Assembly (NCBI RefSeq): GCF_015711605.1
Contig: NZ_JABTEZ010000001.1
Span: 896,001-960,000 of the forward strand
Length of the DNA: 64,000 nucleotides
Source: Planomonospora sp. ID67723
GTDB taxonomy: Bacteria; Actinomycetota; Actinomycetes; Streptosporangiales; Streptosporangiaceae
Direction of reading: 5' to 3'
Shown: piece by piece, positions 49,180 to 57,257 of the stretch
Layout of the letters: every line of letters begins with the position of its first letter
Position numbering within the stretch: the stretch's first letter is position 1
Program-made: the position numbers and the translations under genes
Notes under the pieces: model-generated
Told to the model about the DNA's origin: nothing
The model's input: only the letters and a program-made list of their open reading frames with translations
The model's database searches: none

Positions 49180-49255
49180 GGGGCCTTAGCTCAGTTGGCA
49201 GAGCGCCTGCTTTGCAAGCAGGATGTCAGGAGTTCGAATCTCCTAGGCTCCACCA
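49180..49255 (+). tRNA. tRNA-Ala (TGC) with encoded CCA
   Basis: Acceptor GGGGCCT/AGGCTCC with the G3-U70 alanine identity pair, anticodon loop TTTGCAA, T-loop TTCGAAT, discriminator A, CCA encoded at 49253-49255. Its 3' half is an attachment site: similar 40-bp copies occur at 53050 and 61470. Confidence 0.97.
49215..49254. other. Attachment core in tRNA-Ala (island left end)
   Basis: The 40 bases from the anticodon loop to the CC of CCA match 53050-53089 in 37 positions and 61470-61509 in 34. Confidence 0.8.
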
Positions 49256-49270
49256 CCTCTACGACATGAA

Positions 49271-49308
49271 AAAGCCCAGGTCAGGCATGGTCGCCTCGCC
49301 TGGGCTTT
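49271..49308. terminator. Terminator between tRNA-Ala and integrase remnant
   Basis: 10-bp stem AAAGCCCAGG/CCTGGGCTTT (49271-49280 with 49299-49308), works in both directions. Confidence 0.75.
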
Positions 49309-49313
49309 GATCT

Positions 49314-49815
49314 TCATTCGGCCTCGTCCGGCTCCCGTGCCCGTTGCGTGCCCGATCGCTCCCCAAGTGCCCCACGGGCGAGGTCGTCGAGCTTGCGGGC
49401 GACCTCCCGTTGCCGCTCGTCCGTCGAGTGCTGATAGATCATCGCGGCGCGCGTGCTGGAGTGGCCCATGCGCTCCATCAGCTCCCGGATCGACGCTCCG
49501 GCGCTCGCGGCGAGGGTGTTGCCGGTGTGCCGCAGGTCGTGAAAGTGGATCTTCGGAAGGCCCGTGTCCTGGAGCGCCTGCGTCCAGACGCGACGGTTGA
49601 AGTTGGTGTTGCGGAGCGGCCCGTCATCCGGCCCCGCGAAGATCAGACCCTTGTCCCCGCCCTGGGTGAAGTCCTTCACGTGCTCCCGCAGGTCCTCGAT
49701 GATCAGCTCGGGGATCACCACCGTCCGCCTGCCTGCCGCGGACTTGGGTTCGGTGAAGACGAGCCCCTTGCCGGTGATCTGCATCAACTGGCGTTCCACC
49801 CGTACGGTTCCGGCG
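49314..49815 (-). pseudogene. 5'-truncated tyrosine integrase (island 1)
   Basis: About 167 codons of the catalytic domain's C-terminal part remain: GKGLVFTEPKSAAGRRTV, HFHDLRHTGNTLAASAGASIRELMERMGHSSTRAAMIYQHST. HxxR, second His and Tyr are intact, but the first catalytic Arg, the core-binding and arm-binding domains are missing. Homology stops at CTTGA (complement of TCAAG at 49816-49820), where repeat copy B begins. Not functional as a recombinase alone. Confidence 0.88.
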
Positions 49816-50062
49816 TCAAGGGCGGCGGCGCGTCGCGCCGCCGCCACGGCTCCCCCTCTGCGGGATCCGTCCGGGCATGCGGCCTGGGGGCCGGTCCCGG
49901 CCGGACCCGCCCGCGGGGCCGCCCGCCGTACGACCGCCGCGCCGTACCCAACCAACTCGCCGCACCGAGGTCCGCACCGCCGCCCGGAAGGTCGCTTCGA
50001 CCACCGGCCCCGACCGCTACGCGGCGCTTACGGCGTCCTTCGGATCGGCGCCGGCCGCTCCG
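49816..50062. repeat. Hairpin-led repeat element, copy B
   Basis: Begins TCAAG (49816-49820) and the same 12-bp/1-nt-loop hairpin (49821-49845) as copy A, with near identity for about 150 bp. It replaces the 5' part of the integrase. The remaining bases to 50115 are unique. Confidence 0.8.
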
Positions 50063-50115
50063 CTTCCGGTCGGAGATCTATTGCCCCGGAACCCTTTGTC
50101 CTACGATCAACCGCC

Positions 50116-50406
50116 ATGACGACGTCCCTGAAGGACCGCCTCAAATTCCTTCCCATGACAGCTTGGATCTTCCCGACCATCAGCAGCTTCCTGCTGGTCT
50201 CCAACTTCCCCGACGAAGACGCGCCAGTTACCGCACAAACACTGTTCATGATTGCGATGGCAGTCGTCGTCACACTCGGGGGAGTCATCGCGGTCCTCTC
50301 TGGGATCATGTCTGCACTTGTCGCGCGGCTTGACGAGGGAAAAGACGCCTCCGGCGGGGGCGCTCGGCTCCGGGATGATCGTCCGAACGAGCCCGTAGAA
50401 CTGTAA
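50116..50406 (+). CDS. Small two-helix membrane protein, unknown function
   Basis: 96 aa. Two hydrophobic stretches (PMTAWIFPTISSFLLVS and TLFMIAMAVVVTLGGVIAVLSGIMSALV) separated by an acidic loop, with a charged, Gly/Arg-rich tail. Less GC-rich than its surroundings, consistent with transfer. No family recognised. No clear ribosome-binding site. Confidence 0.6.
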   Translation: MTTSLKDRLKFLPMTAWIFPTISSFLLVSNFPDEDAPVTAQTLFMIAMAVVVTLGGVIAVLSGIMSALVARLDEGKDASGGGARLRDDRPNEPVEL

Positions 50407-50809
50407 GGGCTGAGGTGGGGCCTGATCGTCCCGCCTGCCACGTCCCAGGCAGAGCCCAGCAGCCCGACTCCTCCGGCTCAAGCCCGTCTGTGCCCGTTGG
50501 CATCCAATGACCGAGGAACGGCGACCGGTGAACGGACACGCCAAGACGGGCTTGATCCTCCGTCGTCGGCCCGCTGCCCTTCGGGTGGGACGAGGCAGAC
50601 GGGAAGATCAGGCAGGGGAGGAATGTGCGGGTTCCCGCCGGGTGGATCTGTGCCCGCTGCGTGCCCGTTAGGACGGTCACCCACGGGGAATCACACGGGA
50701 CCACGGAGAACGCGATCAGCCGCGTGACCAGCGCCGCAGCAGGTCACACGATCCCGTACCGCAGTCTTCCAAACTGGTGATCCGATGTTGGGGCCGGTAC
50801 CGTGCCCAG
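50407..50809. other. Gene-free stretch in island 1
   Basis: About 400 bp with only Arg/Pro/Gly-rich frames; no element recognised. Confidence 0.4.
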
Positions 50810-51361
50810 GTGCTCACCATCCGGATGAACGAGGCGGCGGCATCCGCGCTGCAACCGCTGGCAGCCGTCGATCCGCCACCCACCGTTCCCGCTCTCAGCC
50901 AGGAGCTCCGCGACAAACTCGCCTCGGGACTCACCTGCAACGAGGGCGCCTGGATATTCACCGAGCACGTCGGCCAATGGGTGGGCGCGCCGGCTTCCGC
51001 TTCGGCGGCGATCACCAAGATGGGCTGGCAGGACCTATCCGGCTACGAGTGGAACGTCAACGCCTTCCATCTGGAGGACTACGCGCCGGTACAGGTGACG
51101 GACCTCGATGGGCAGCCGCAGATCAGCCGTGACGATCAGGTCCTGTTGCTCCGACTCGGCATGGTCGTCGCCGACAGCGTGTTCGACCTCATCCGAGCAT
51201 TGTCGGAGCCGGTTCCCGTCCGATGCGTTATCGGCGGTGCGTCCGACACCTGTGTCGTGTTCCGCTTTCACCAGATCCGCTCCGGGGACGAGTGGATCGA
51301 CGATGTCCTGAGGAAGCCGGACGACCCGGACATGATGGTCGTCATCGACCGCCATCCCTGA
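50810..51361 (+). CDS. Hypothetical protein
   Basis: 183 aa from a GTG at 50810; starts at 50777 or 50825 are possible. Acidic and globular (ALSQELRDKLASGLTCNEGAWIFTEHVGQWVGAP, VLLLRLGMVVADSVFDLIRAL, CVVFRFHQIRSGDEWIDDVL). No signal, helix or known motif. General character resembles small immunity-type proteins, which is only an impression. Confidence 0.55.
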   Translation: MLTIRMNEAAASALQPLAAVDPPPTVPALSQELRDKLASGLTCNEGAWIFTEHVGQWVGAPASASAAITKMGWQDLSGYEWNVNAFHLEDYAPVQVTDLDGQPQISRDDQVLLLRLGMVVADSVFDLIRALSEPVPVRCVIGGASDTCVVFRFHQIRSGDEWIDDVLRKPDDPDMMVVIDRHP

Positions 51362-51672
51362 ACGTGCTCGTTATGCGCTGTAGGCGGGTTTCTCAGTGGG
51401 CCGCTGTTGCCGAGTACGGTCCGGTGGAGGGAACAGCACCGATCCGGTTTCAGGAGCCATCTTGGGAGCCGCCCGAACGGACGATCACGAACCGAGTCGG
51501 GCGGATCTGAACGGCCGGAGTCTGGGCGAGCAGCAGGACGAACGGGTCTGAATGATCCTGGAGGCCGTTCGGGGACCTATGGATCAGAAGGCCCAGACCC
51601 CACCGTTCGCATGCCGGTACAGACTGCTGGATCTGTGCATCGGTTCCCTCGTGACCCTCTTGGCAAGCGTCA
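51362..51672. other. Gene-free stretch between convergent island genes
   Basis: 311 bp, nothing recognised. Confidence 0.4.
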
Positions 51673-52035
51673 TTACCAGGAACCTATGGGCTCCACGGTG
51701 AGGTCTTCGGGGTGGGGAAGCGGAGCTGGCTCGTCTTCGGTGGCGTAGACCTCCAGATACGAGAGGTGCCCGTCTTCGACGAAAAGCAGTACGCCGTCAC
51801 CGCGTGTTCGTGTGTGGGCGGAGACGAGCACGCCGTCCTGTACGGGGGCCTCGAGAGCGGGAGGTTCTGATCCCGGACGGAGATCCACGGTCGCGCATCC
51901 GCACCCGCAGCGTCCGACAACGACCGCCGAAGAGACCTGAGCCCGAAGCTCTTGTGCGCCGGGGAAGTCCTGCGTGAGCAACGCCAGAATGACAGCCTGC
52001 TCCTCGGCCGATAGGTGACGCTCGCCGTCTGACAC
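51673..52035 (-). CDS. Conserved hypothetical protein with CGCGC motif
   Basis: 120 aa from GTG. SAEEQAVILALLTQDFPGAQELRAQVSSAVVVGRCGCGCATVDL, then VLLFVEDGHLSYLEVYATEDEPAPLPHPEDL. The Cys-Gly-Cys-Gly-Cys stretch may bind metal. I recognise this as a pattern recurring in actinomycete hypothetical proteins but cannot name a function. No strong ribosome-binding site. Confidence 0.6.
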   Translation of the reverse strand: MSDGERHLSAEEQAVILALLTQDFPGAQELRAQVSSAVVVGRCGCGCATVDLRPGSEPPALEAPVQDGVLVSAHTRTRGDGVLLFVEDGHLSYLEVYATEDEPAPLPHPEDLTVEPIGSW

Positions 52036-52385
52036 ATCACCAAGGTAACGGGCCGGGCGTGGGATATGTGCGGGATGATCTTTGGTGGGTGAGGGCCGAC
52101 GAAGGCTTCTGCCCTGGTCAGCGCAGGCGTTGTCGCTCGGAACGTAGTCTTCTTGGAAACCGCTGCTTTGACTGTGAGGACCGGCCGTTGCTATGAGGTG
52201 GATGGGTCGTCTGTGCCGGCTTCCGCCAAGCAGAGCCGCCTGCACCGGTCGTCCAGTCGGTAGATGACCTCGTCGTTCGGCGGAATCGGTATCAGGTGTT
52301 CTTTCGCGGGGCGGCTTCGCCCCCTAGCTTGTCCGTCAGGCTTGACGCCGGCTTTGTCTCTCACTACCTGAACAGGACCGTTCAC
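52036..52385. other. Divergent intergenic region in island 1
   Basis: 350 bp between divergent hypothetical genes; must hold both promoters. No motif found. Confidence 0.4.
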
Positions 52386-52901
52386 ATGGGTCTCTTCTTC
52401 GAGTACTACCGCGCTGCCGATCGTGAGGCGGCACTCGTCCGGCCGGAGGCCTCGCGTGCGATCGAAGAACCCCATGGGGTTTCCGGCTTCGACGTGGTCG
52501 AGGCCAAGTGGATCGACACGTGGGGGACCTTGAACAAGCTCGTGGCGATCATCGCTGATGCCGACCTCTCCACAAAGCTGGTCACCACGGTGGCGCTGTA
52601 TCCCTCGTATCCCTCCCCGGCGCCGCAGAGCGACGAGGAGTGGGACGCCCTGCCGGATGACTCGCCCTACCTGAGCAGCGTGGGCATCGAAGAGCTGTCG
52701 GTGAACGTGCGTGACCTGCTCGCCGGCGCGGATGATGCACGGCTGCCGATGCTGGTGGAGCGTTGGGCGAAGATCGAGGAGTTCTCGGCCTTCAGCTCGG
52801 TCGACATGGAGTATCTGAGGTCCGTGGCTGAGGATCTTGTCGGGTTGTCCCGTCGTGCGAGGGAACACGGTCAACAGCTCTACTGCTGGTCGTGTGCCTG
52901 A
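52386..52901 (+). CDS. Hypothetical protein
   Basis: 171 aa, ATG (MGLFFEYYRAADREAALVRP). Acidic, with SGFDVVEAKWIDTWGTLNKLVAIIADAD and EWDALPDDSPYLSSVGIEELSVNVRDLLAGADDARLPMLVERWAKIEEF, ending LYCWSCA. Soluble, no motif. Resembles stand-alone actinomycete proteins of unknown role. Confidence 0.6.
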   Translation: MGLFFEYYRAADREAALVRPEASRAIEEPHGVSGFDVVEAKWIDTWGTLNKLVAIIADADLSTKLVTTVALYPSYPSPAPQSDEEWDALPDDSPYLSSVGIEELSVNVRDLLAGADDARLPMLVERWAKIEEFSAFSSVDMEYLRSVAEDLVGLSRRAREHGQQLYCWSCA

Positions 52902-53049
52902 CCGGGACCGCCGCCGAGCAGGCCGGCCAGGGTGACCGCCGGGCCATTGGCGGGCCATTAAGGGCGGTCAACAGCGGTCAGTCATGGTCACTCGCGGGGA
53001 GCCCTCCGCCCGGCTCGCGGCCCGTACGGCCTGCGATCGGACCGATTTT

Positions 53050-53089
53050 CAAGCAGGATCTCAGGAGTTCGAGCCTCCTAGGCTCCACC
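53050..53089. other. Second tRNA-Ala attachment-like repeat
   Basis: 37 of 40 bases match the tRNA-Ala core (49215-49254). The bases that follow, to about 53140, also resemble those after the third copy at 61510. Confidence 0.78.
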
Positions 53090-53146
53090 TGCGGAGACAC
53101 TCTCTCCCCGATCATGAAAACGGGGCCTGAGTGACTAACTGGGTGA

Positions 53147-53477
53147 CTAAGCCTCCAGGGCCTTTCCGAAGATCCCGTCCATCGCCGTCGCGCCCTCCCC
53201 CAGGACGGGCCGGATCTGGCTGCGACAGACCGTCTCCGTCACCACCGTGTTGGCATGGCCCACCGGGCGGGAGATGTGCTCGATGGGAACGCCGGAGTCC
53301 GACAGCAGGGACACGAAGCTGTGCCGCATCTCCTTGGGCGTCCACTCGGTCTCGGCGAGTCCGGCCTTCTTGACGACCTTCCGGAAGTCGCGCCGCACGT
53401 TACCGGCGCTCAACGCGGTCCCGTTCTTCGTGCAGAACACCAGCCGTGCGGTGGCCCCGCTGGGATCGTCGAGCTGA
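53147..53477 (-). pseudogene. 5'-truncated tyrosine integrase (island 2), catalytic Tyr lost
   Basis: About 109 codons remain: LVFCTKNGTALSAGNVRRDFRKVVKKAGLAE, WTPKEMRHSFVSLLSDSGVPIEHISRPVGHANTVVTETVCRSQIRPVL. The nucleophile position after VTETV is Cys (TGT at 53225-53227) where relatives have Tyr, and everything before LDQLDD is missing. Belongs to a different integrase subgroup from island 1. Homology ends at CTTGA, the start of repeat copy C. Confidence 0.87.
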
Positions 53478-53640
53478 TCAAGGGCGGCGGCGCTTCGCGC
53501 CGCCCCGCCGCACCGAACAGCCACCGCACCGAGCGAACGCGCCGGCCGGGGCGCGCTGCCGCCCGCCGCTCGACCACCGGCCCCAACCGCTTCGCGGCCC
53601 TTCGGGTGCTTCGCATTGGCGCCGGTCGCTCGCTCTCTCA
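53478..53640. repeat. Hairpin-led repeat element, copy C
   Basis: TCAAG (53478-53482), then an 8-bp stem with 3-nt loop (53486-53504), diverged in the middle, rejoining copy A at CGACCACCGGCCCCAACC and GCATTGGCGCCGG. From there alignment with 31345-32575 continues through the whole GAF gene. Confidence 0.75.
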
Positions 53641-53966
53641 GCTCCTGAGCCGCGTGGCACCTTCCAGCCACAAACCAGGGTGCGCCCTCACGGTCGCCTG
53701 ATCTCCATACAGGCCGGGGCGATCGACGGTTCGAGGCTTCGTCTCTCAGCCCAGGCCCATCGAAGACCGGCGCGACGCAGGCAGCATGCCTTCCCGCTGA
53801 CTGCTATTTCCACACCGCCCCAGGCGTTCACCTCGTCAACCGATCTCCGCGCGGCTTCCCTCCTGCACGACGATGACCAGCGGTTAGGCTGAGAGGCAGG
53901 CATGATCCTGGTCCGCTCACCCCCTGACCGCTAACGGACCGCAGCCAGTACGCGAGGGGGATTACC
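53641..53966. other. Leader of GAF gene copy 2
   Basis: Non-coding, parallel to 31401-31754, with a deletion where copy A has TGATGACGGC-like sequence near 31475. Confidence 0.55.
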
Positions 53967-54758
53967 TTGGCAGTCATCTCATGGCCGAGTGACGAGATCG
54001 AACGGCTGGCCGAGCTGCACGCCCTGGGCGCGCTGGAGACCTTCCCGCAACCGGACTTCTCCGCCATCGCCGAGCTGGCCGCCCGCACCTGCCAGACGCC
54101 CATCGGGCTGGTCAATCTGGTCGGCGAGGACCGCCAGTACTTCAAAGGCCACTTCGGCATCGCAGCGACCAGCTTGGAGCACCAGACGTCGTCGTATTGT
54201 CCCCATGTCATCTCCAACCGCAAGCTACTTGAGGTCCCCGACGCCCTGGCCGACGAGCGCTTCCGCGGCGACCCGATCGTGACCCGCGAGCCGCACGCAC
54301 GGTTCTACGCCGGCGTGCCGATCATCAGCGCCGCCGGTCATGCGCTGGGCGCCGTCTGCGTGATGGATCACACCCCGCGCGAGCTCATTTCCGCGCAACG
54401 TCGTGCCTTGACGACCTTGGCCACCAGCGCCGCCAACCTGTTGCAGGCCCAGCACCAAGCTGAGGCACTCAAGCAGTTCCAGGAGATCAACGGACGGGAG
54501 GTCCGGCTGCTGCGTCGCGTCACCGGAGACCTGCACGCCCCGCTGACCTCGCTGCGCGCCTACCTGCAACTCATCCACGACGAAGGTCTGGACGAGGCCA
54601 TGGCCGGAAGCCTCTTGCAGACGATCAACCGCAACAACGGCCCCCTGATGGAACTGATCGACGAGCTGATGCTGCTGGCTGGCCTTAACGCCCGCCTCGC
54701 CGCATTCGCGGGAAGCCGACAGGACCGGGTAGATGAGAGGCCCACGCCGTCGATGTGA
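53967..54758 (+). CDS. GAF-domain protein with degenerate histidine-kinase DHp region (copy 2)
   Basis: 263 aa, TTG start, colinear with copy 1 (31755-32555) apart from scattered substitutions and a different C-terminal tail. GAF domain as in copy 1. H-box equivalent reads VTGDLHAPLTSLRAYLQLI, again with Gly at the phospho-acceptor position; no ATPase domain. That both copies keep an open frame and the same changed residue argues for selection for a non-phosphorylated function. Confidence 0.8.
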   Translation: MAVISWPSDEIERLAELHALGALETFPQPDFSAIAELAARTCQTPIGLVNLVGEDRQYFKGHFGIAATSLEHQTSSYCPHVISNRKLLEVPDALADERFRGDPIVTREPHARFYAGVPIISAAGHALGAVCVMDHTPRELISAQRRALTTLATSAANLLQAQHQAEALKQFQEINGREVRLLRRVTGDLHAPLTSLRAYLQLIHDEGLDEAMAGSLLQTINRNNGPLMELIDELMLLAGLNARLAAFAGSRQDRVDERPTPSM

Positions 54759-54863
54759 ACGGACGGCGCGGGCAGAGCCGGCGTCGGCCCCCACCAAGCC
54801 GGCTCAAGCAAAATCGACCGGCGGACTACCAAGCGCCTGAAACGCCGACTTCCGACGTGGTTG

Positions 54864-55383
54864 TCACGCCGTCGCTGCAGCCGGACCGTGGAAGAAGAGT
54901 TGGTACGGCGGGACGGCCGGAAAATCGTAGAACGCCAGCAGTTCCTCGACATCACCCGCGACCTTGACCACCGTCTCGCCGTACTCGGCGCCGTAGGCGG
55001 CCCGGAACGCCTCCACCGCAGTCAACGCGTGCGTCTCGTCCTCGGCGTTCCAGATCTGTGCCGGCGCCTTCTCCGCGCCCGGGCGCACGAACTCCGGCAG
55101 GGCCCCCAGCACATCGGCGATCTAGTGAAACCAGTACCTCTGGGCTATGGCCTGCGGAAACGCCTCGCCCAGCGCGCCCCAGAACTCCAGCGCCCCGTCG
55201 GTGACGGCCAGGACCGGCGCGCTCGTCGGCGAAGGCGGCGATGGCGTCGACCTCAGCCTTGAGCGCTTCGGCGAGCATACGGCGGGCGCTTTCGCGGACG
55301 AGCTCGTCGATCAGCGCGGCGGAGACGGGGCCCTGGGCCGTGCGGCGGTCACCGTCGGCGGGGTCGGGGACTACGGTGAGCAT
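54864..55383 (-). pseudogene. IS256-family (mutator) transposase remnant
   Basis: N-terminal part from 55383 (PVSAALIDELVRESARRMLAEALKAEVDAIAAFADERA) and C-terminal part (GAEKAPAQIWNAEDETHALTAVEAFRAAYGAEYGETVVKVAGDVEELLAFYDFPA) are in different frames and joined with the DDE core deleted (about 520 bp instead of about 1.2 kb). An in-frame TAG lies near 55124. No terminal inverted repeats found. Confidence 0.82.
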
Positions 55384-55634
55384 GGGTGTGGCTTCCCAGC
55401 CGACGTTGGCGCGTCGGCCATGCGTGTGAGACCTCAAACGATCACCGGGAAGGTGCGCCCCTTCCCGGCCGATCCGCAGGTCTCAAGCATTGCTTTCGCC
55501 CCGGTTCTTCCGGCTCAGGACGGCATGATCGGTAGCCGGTTCCCAAGTTGACGGCGAAGAACGGCATTGGCCGGTATCGCCTGCCCGGTCCCTGAGCGCA
55601 GTGCATCAGTGGGATCGTCGCCGGGACAACCGGT

Positions 55635-56030
55635 TCAATCGACGACCGCGATCGCGTCCACCTCGATCAGATAGCCCGGCGCGGCCAGCTTCTCCACACC
55701 GATCAGAGTGTCAGTAGGTTTGTGGTCGCCGAACAGCGTGACCCTGGCCTCTTCGATAATGGGCAGGTACTCTCGGCGGTGATCGACGACGTAGATTCCG
55801 ATCTTGGTGACCTGATCCGGTCGGGCTCCGGCGGCGTCGAGGGCGCGGCCGAGATTGGTGAACACCTGCCTGGCCTGGGCCGGCAGGTCGTCGGGAGCGA
55901 CAAGGTTGCCCGCGAGGTCGTCGGACATCTGTCCGGCGATGAACACGAGGCGGGTGCCGGTCGCGACGATCACATGGCTATAGGTCTTCGGTCTGTCCAG
56001 GTCCTCGGGTTGGATGATTTCGAGAGCCAT
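55635..56030 (-). CDS. RidA/YjgF-family protein
   Basis: 131 aa, ATG after GGAGG. Typical Rid fold: IVATGTRLVFIAGQMSDD, QARQVFTNLGRALDAAGARPDQVTKIGIYVVDHRREYLPIIEEARV, KPTDTLIGVEKLAAPGYLIEVDAIAVV. The Arg that binds enamine carboxylates in RidA (usually R105) is not obvious at GDHKPTDTLIGV, so it is likelier a non-RidA subgroup. Expected to hydrolyse reactive imine/enamine intermediates or act otherwise. Confidence 0.88.
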   Translation of the reverse strand: MALEIIQPEDLDRPKTYSHVIVATGTRLVFIAGQMSDDLAGNLVAPDDLPAQARQVFTNLGRALDAAGARPDQVTKIGIYVVDHRREYLPIIEEARVTLFGDHKPTDTLIGVEKLAAPGYLIEVDAIAVVD

Positions 56031-56558
56031 CGACGCAGTTCCTCCGGGGAGAGCGGTGGACGAAGAGCGGGTGGCCAGGGGTGATGCCGGCCGCCTACGG
56101 CCGCACGGTCGCCTGGTGCGGCAACCCGGGCACTCTCCGAGGGTACTGTGCGTAAACGCGCAATGATCATGGCTGATCGGACGGCTTTGTGAGCTCATCC
56201 CCGGGTCGGAGCCGCGTCTGAGCACCAACGAGTACGAGCTGTAAAACCGTCGGCAGTTCGACGCCGCGCCCGTCGCGTGCTCGACAAGGCGGGAAACCAG
56301 GGGGAACAGCGGGGACTTACGGGGAGCGCGCTCGGTGTGCTGGGCTGCGTATTCACAGACCAATCAAGATCGACTTCGGTGAGAATGCTTTCACCCGCAC
56401 TGGTTCACGCCACCCGCGAAGCCGCCACGGGCGGGCGGCTCCCGCGGGCCGATGTCGGGCGGTCCGGACGCCCTGGCCGGTCTGGCGGCCAGGGCGTCCT
56501 CGAACTCACCCGTATCGCCCCACCGATATCGCGATCCACGACGCGGTCCCCGCCGCCG
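56031..56558. other. Gene-free stretch upstream of RidA-like gene
   Basis: About 530 bp; includes RidA promoter. No recognisable gene, repeat or RNA. Confidence 0.4.
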
Positions 56559-56966
56559 TCAGTGGAAGATGATGGCCTGACCGGTGGAGACGCTCGCGCG
56601 GCACGCCTCGTGGAGGGCGAGCCACACCACGGACTCGATCTCGAAAGGCGCGCTCTGCGGCAGCGCGTACACCCGATCGGCCTCGGCGTCCGACAGGGAC
56701 CCGTCCTGCTCCAGCCGGATGCCGATCGCCGGTGCGCACTCGCGCACCTCGGCCAGGAGACGATGGCTCGAACCGACCATGCCGGCTCCGGCCACCCCGC
56801 TCTCCTCGGGCAGGAAGACAGGGTCGCCGAAGTCGACCGGAGTCCGCCAGACCACCCCCTCCCGCGCCAGCGCCGCACTCAGCCCGTCGAACCGCGCGCG
56901 GTGGTGAGTGAGGCCTTCGTCGTCGCCCGCCCACGACGCCGTTCCCACAGATATCGCAAGACCCAT
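56559..56966 (-). CDS. Hypothetical protein
   Basis: 135 aa, ATG at 56966. Acidic, balanced composition unlike the Arg-rich opposite frame: GLAISVGTASWAGDDEGLTHHRARFDGLSAALAREGVVWRTPVDFGDPVFLPEESGVAGAG, ending SVSTGQAIIFH. No helix or motif known. Possibly an immunity-type or uncharacterised soluble protein. Confidence 0.55.
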   Translation of the reverse strand: MGLAISVGTASWAGDDEGLTHHRARFDGLSAALAREGVVWRTPVDFGDPVFLPEESGVAGAGMVGSSHRLLAEVRECAPAIGIRLEQDGSLSDAEADRVYALPQSAPFEIESVVWLALHEACRASVSTGQAIIFH

Positions 56967-57052
56967 GGGGGAGAAGGTAGTGCTTTCCTCCCCGGACGGC
57001 CCGGCCTCAAGCGAGCCGCCAGGCGATCGGGATCAGAGCGCCGCCGCGTGAC

Positions 57053-57097
57053 TGCGGCTCTCACGATCGCCTGACGGCGGCTGATCCCGCATGGGGT
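57053..57097. repeat. Partial copy of the GAF-gene leader sequence
   Basis: CTCACGATCGCCTGA followed by a CGGCTGATC-type segment matches the leader near 31460-31495 over about 35 bases. The rest of the gap 56967-57257 shows nothing else. Confidence 0.5.
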
Positions 57098-57257
57098 CGG
57101 AGTACCGCGGGCAGCGAGCTCTCCGTGCCGCTCCCATGTCTGTACGGGGGTGTTCACGAGTTGCTTCGACCTGGAAACCGGCGGCACCCGGATGATCGAT
57201 TCCCGGCTGGAGGAAGCTCGCCGCCCTGAGAGTCCACGTCTGCCCCACCGAGCGATC

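Larger units (their letters stand above)
49255..53089. mobile_element. Decayed genomic island 1 at tRNA-Ala
   Basis: Between the tRNA-Ala core and the second core copy. Contains a 5'-truncated integrase next to the tRNA, repeat copy B and four hypothetical genes; no replication or transfer genes remain. Confidence 0.7.

Noticed and set aside
49819-49955. Upstream extension of the integrase frame into the repeat element
   Set aside because: Arg/Ala/Gly/Pro-only sequence translated from a hairpin repeat; the same bases occur elsewhere without integrase.
50306-50704. Minus-strand frame with TQRAQ-like string similar to integrase C-terminus
   Set aside because: Match too short to claim another integrase remnant.
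54952-55437. Intact 161-codon protein
   Set aside because: Only its first third resembles IS256 transposase; the rest is frameshifted.
56277-57074. 265-codon plus-strand frame
   Set aside because: Arg/Gly/Pro-rich shadow of the more natural minus-strand protein at 56559-56966.
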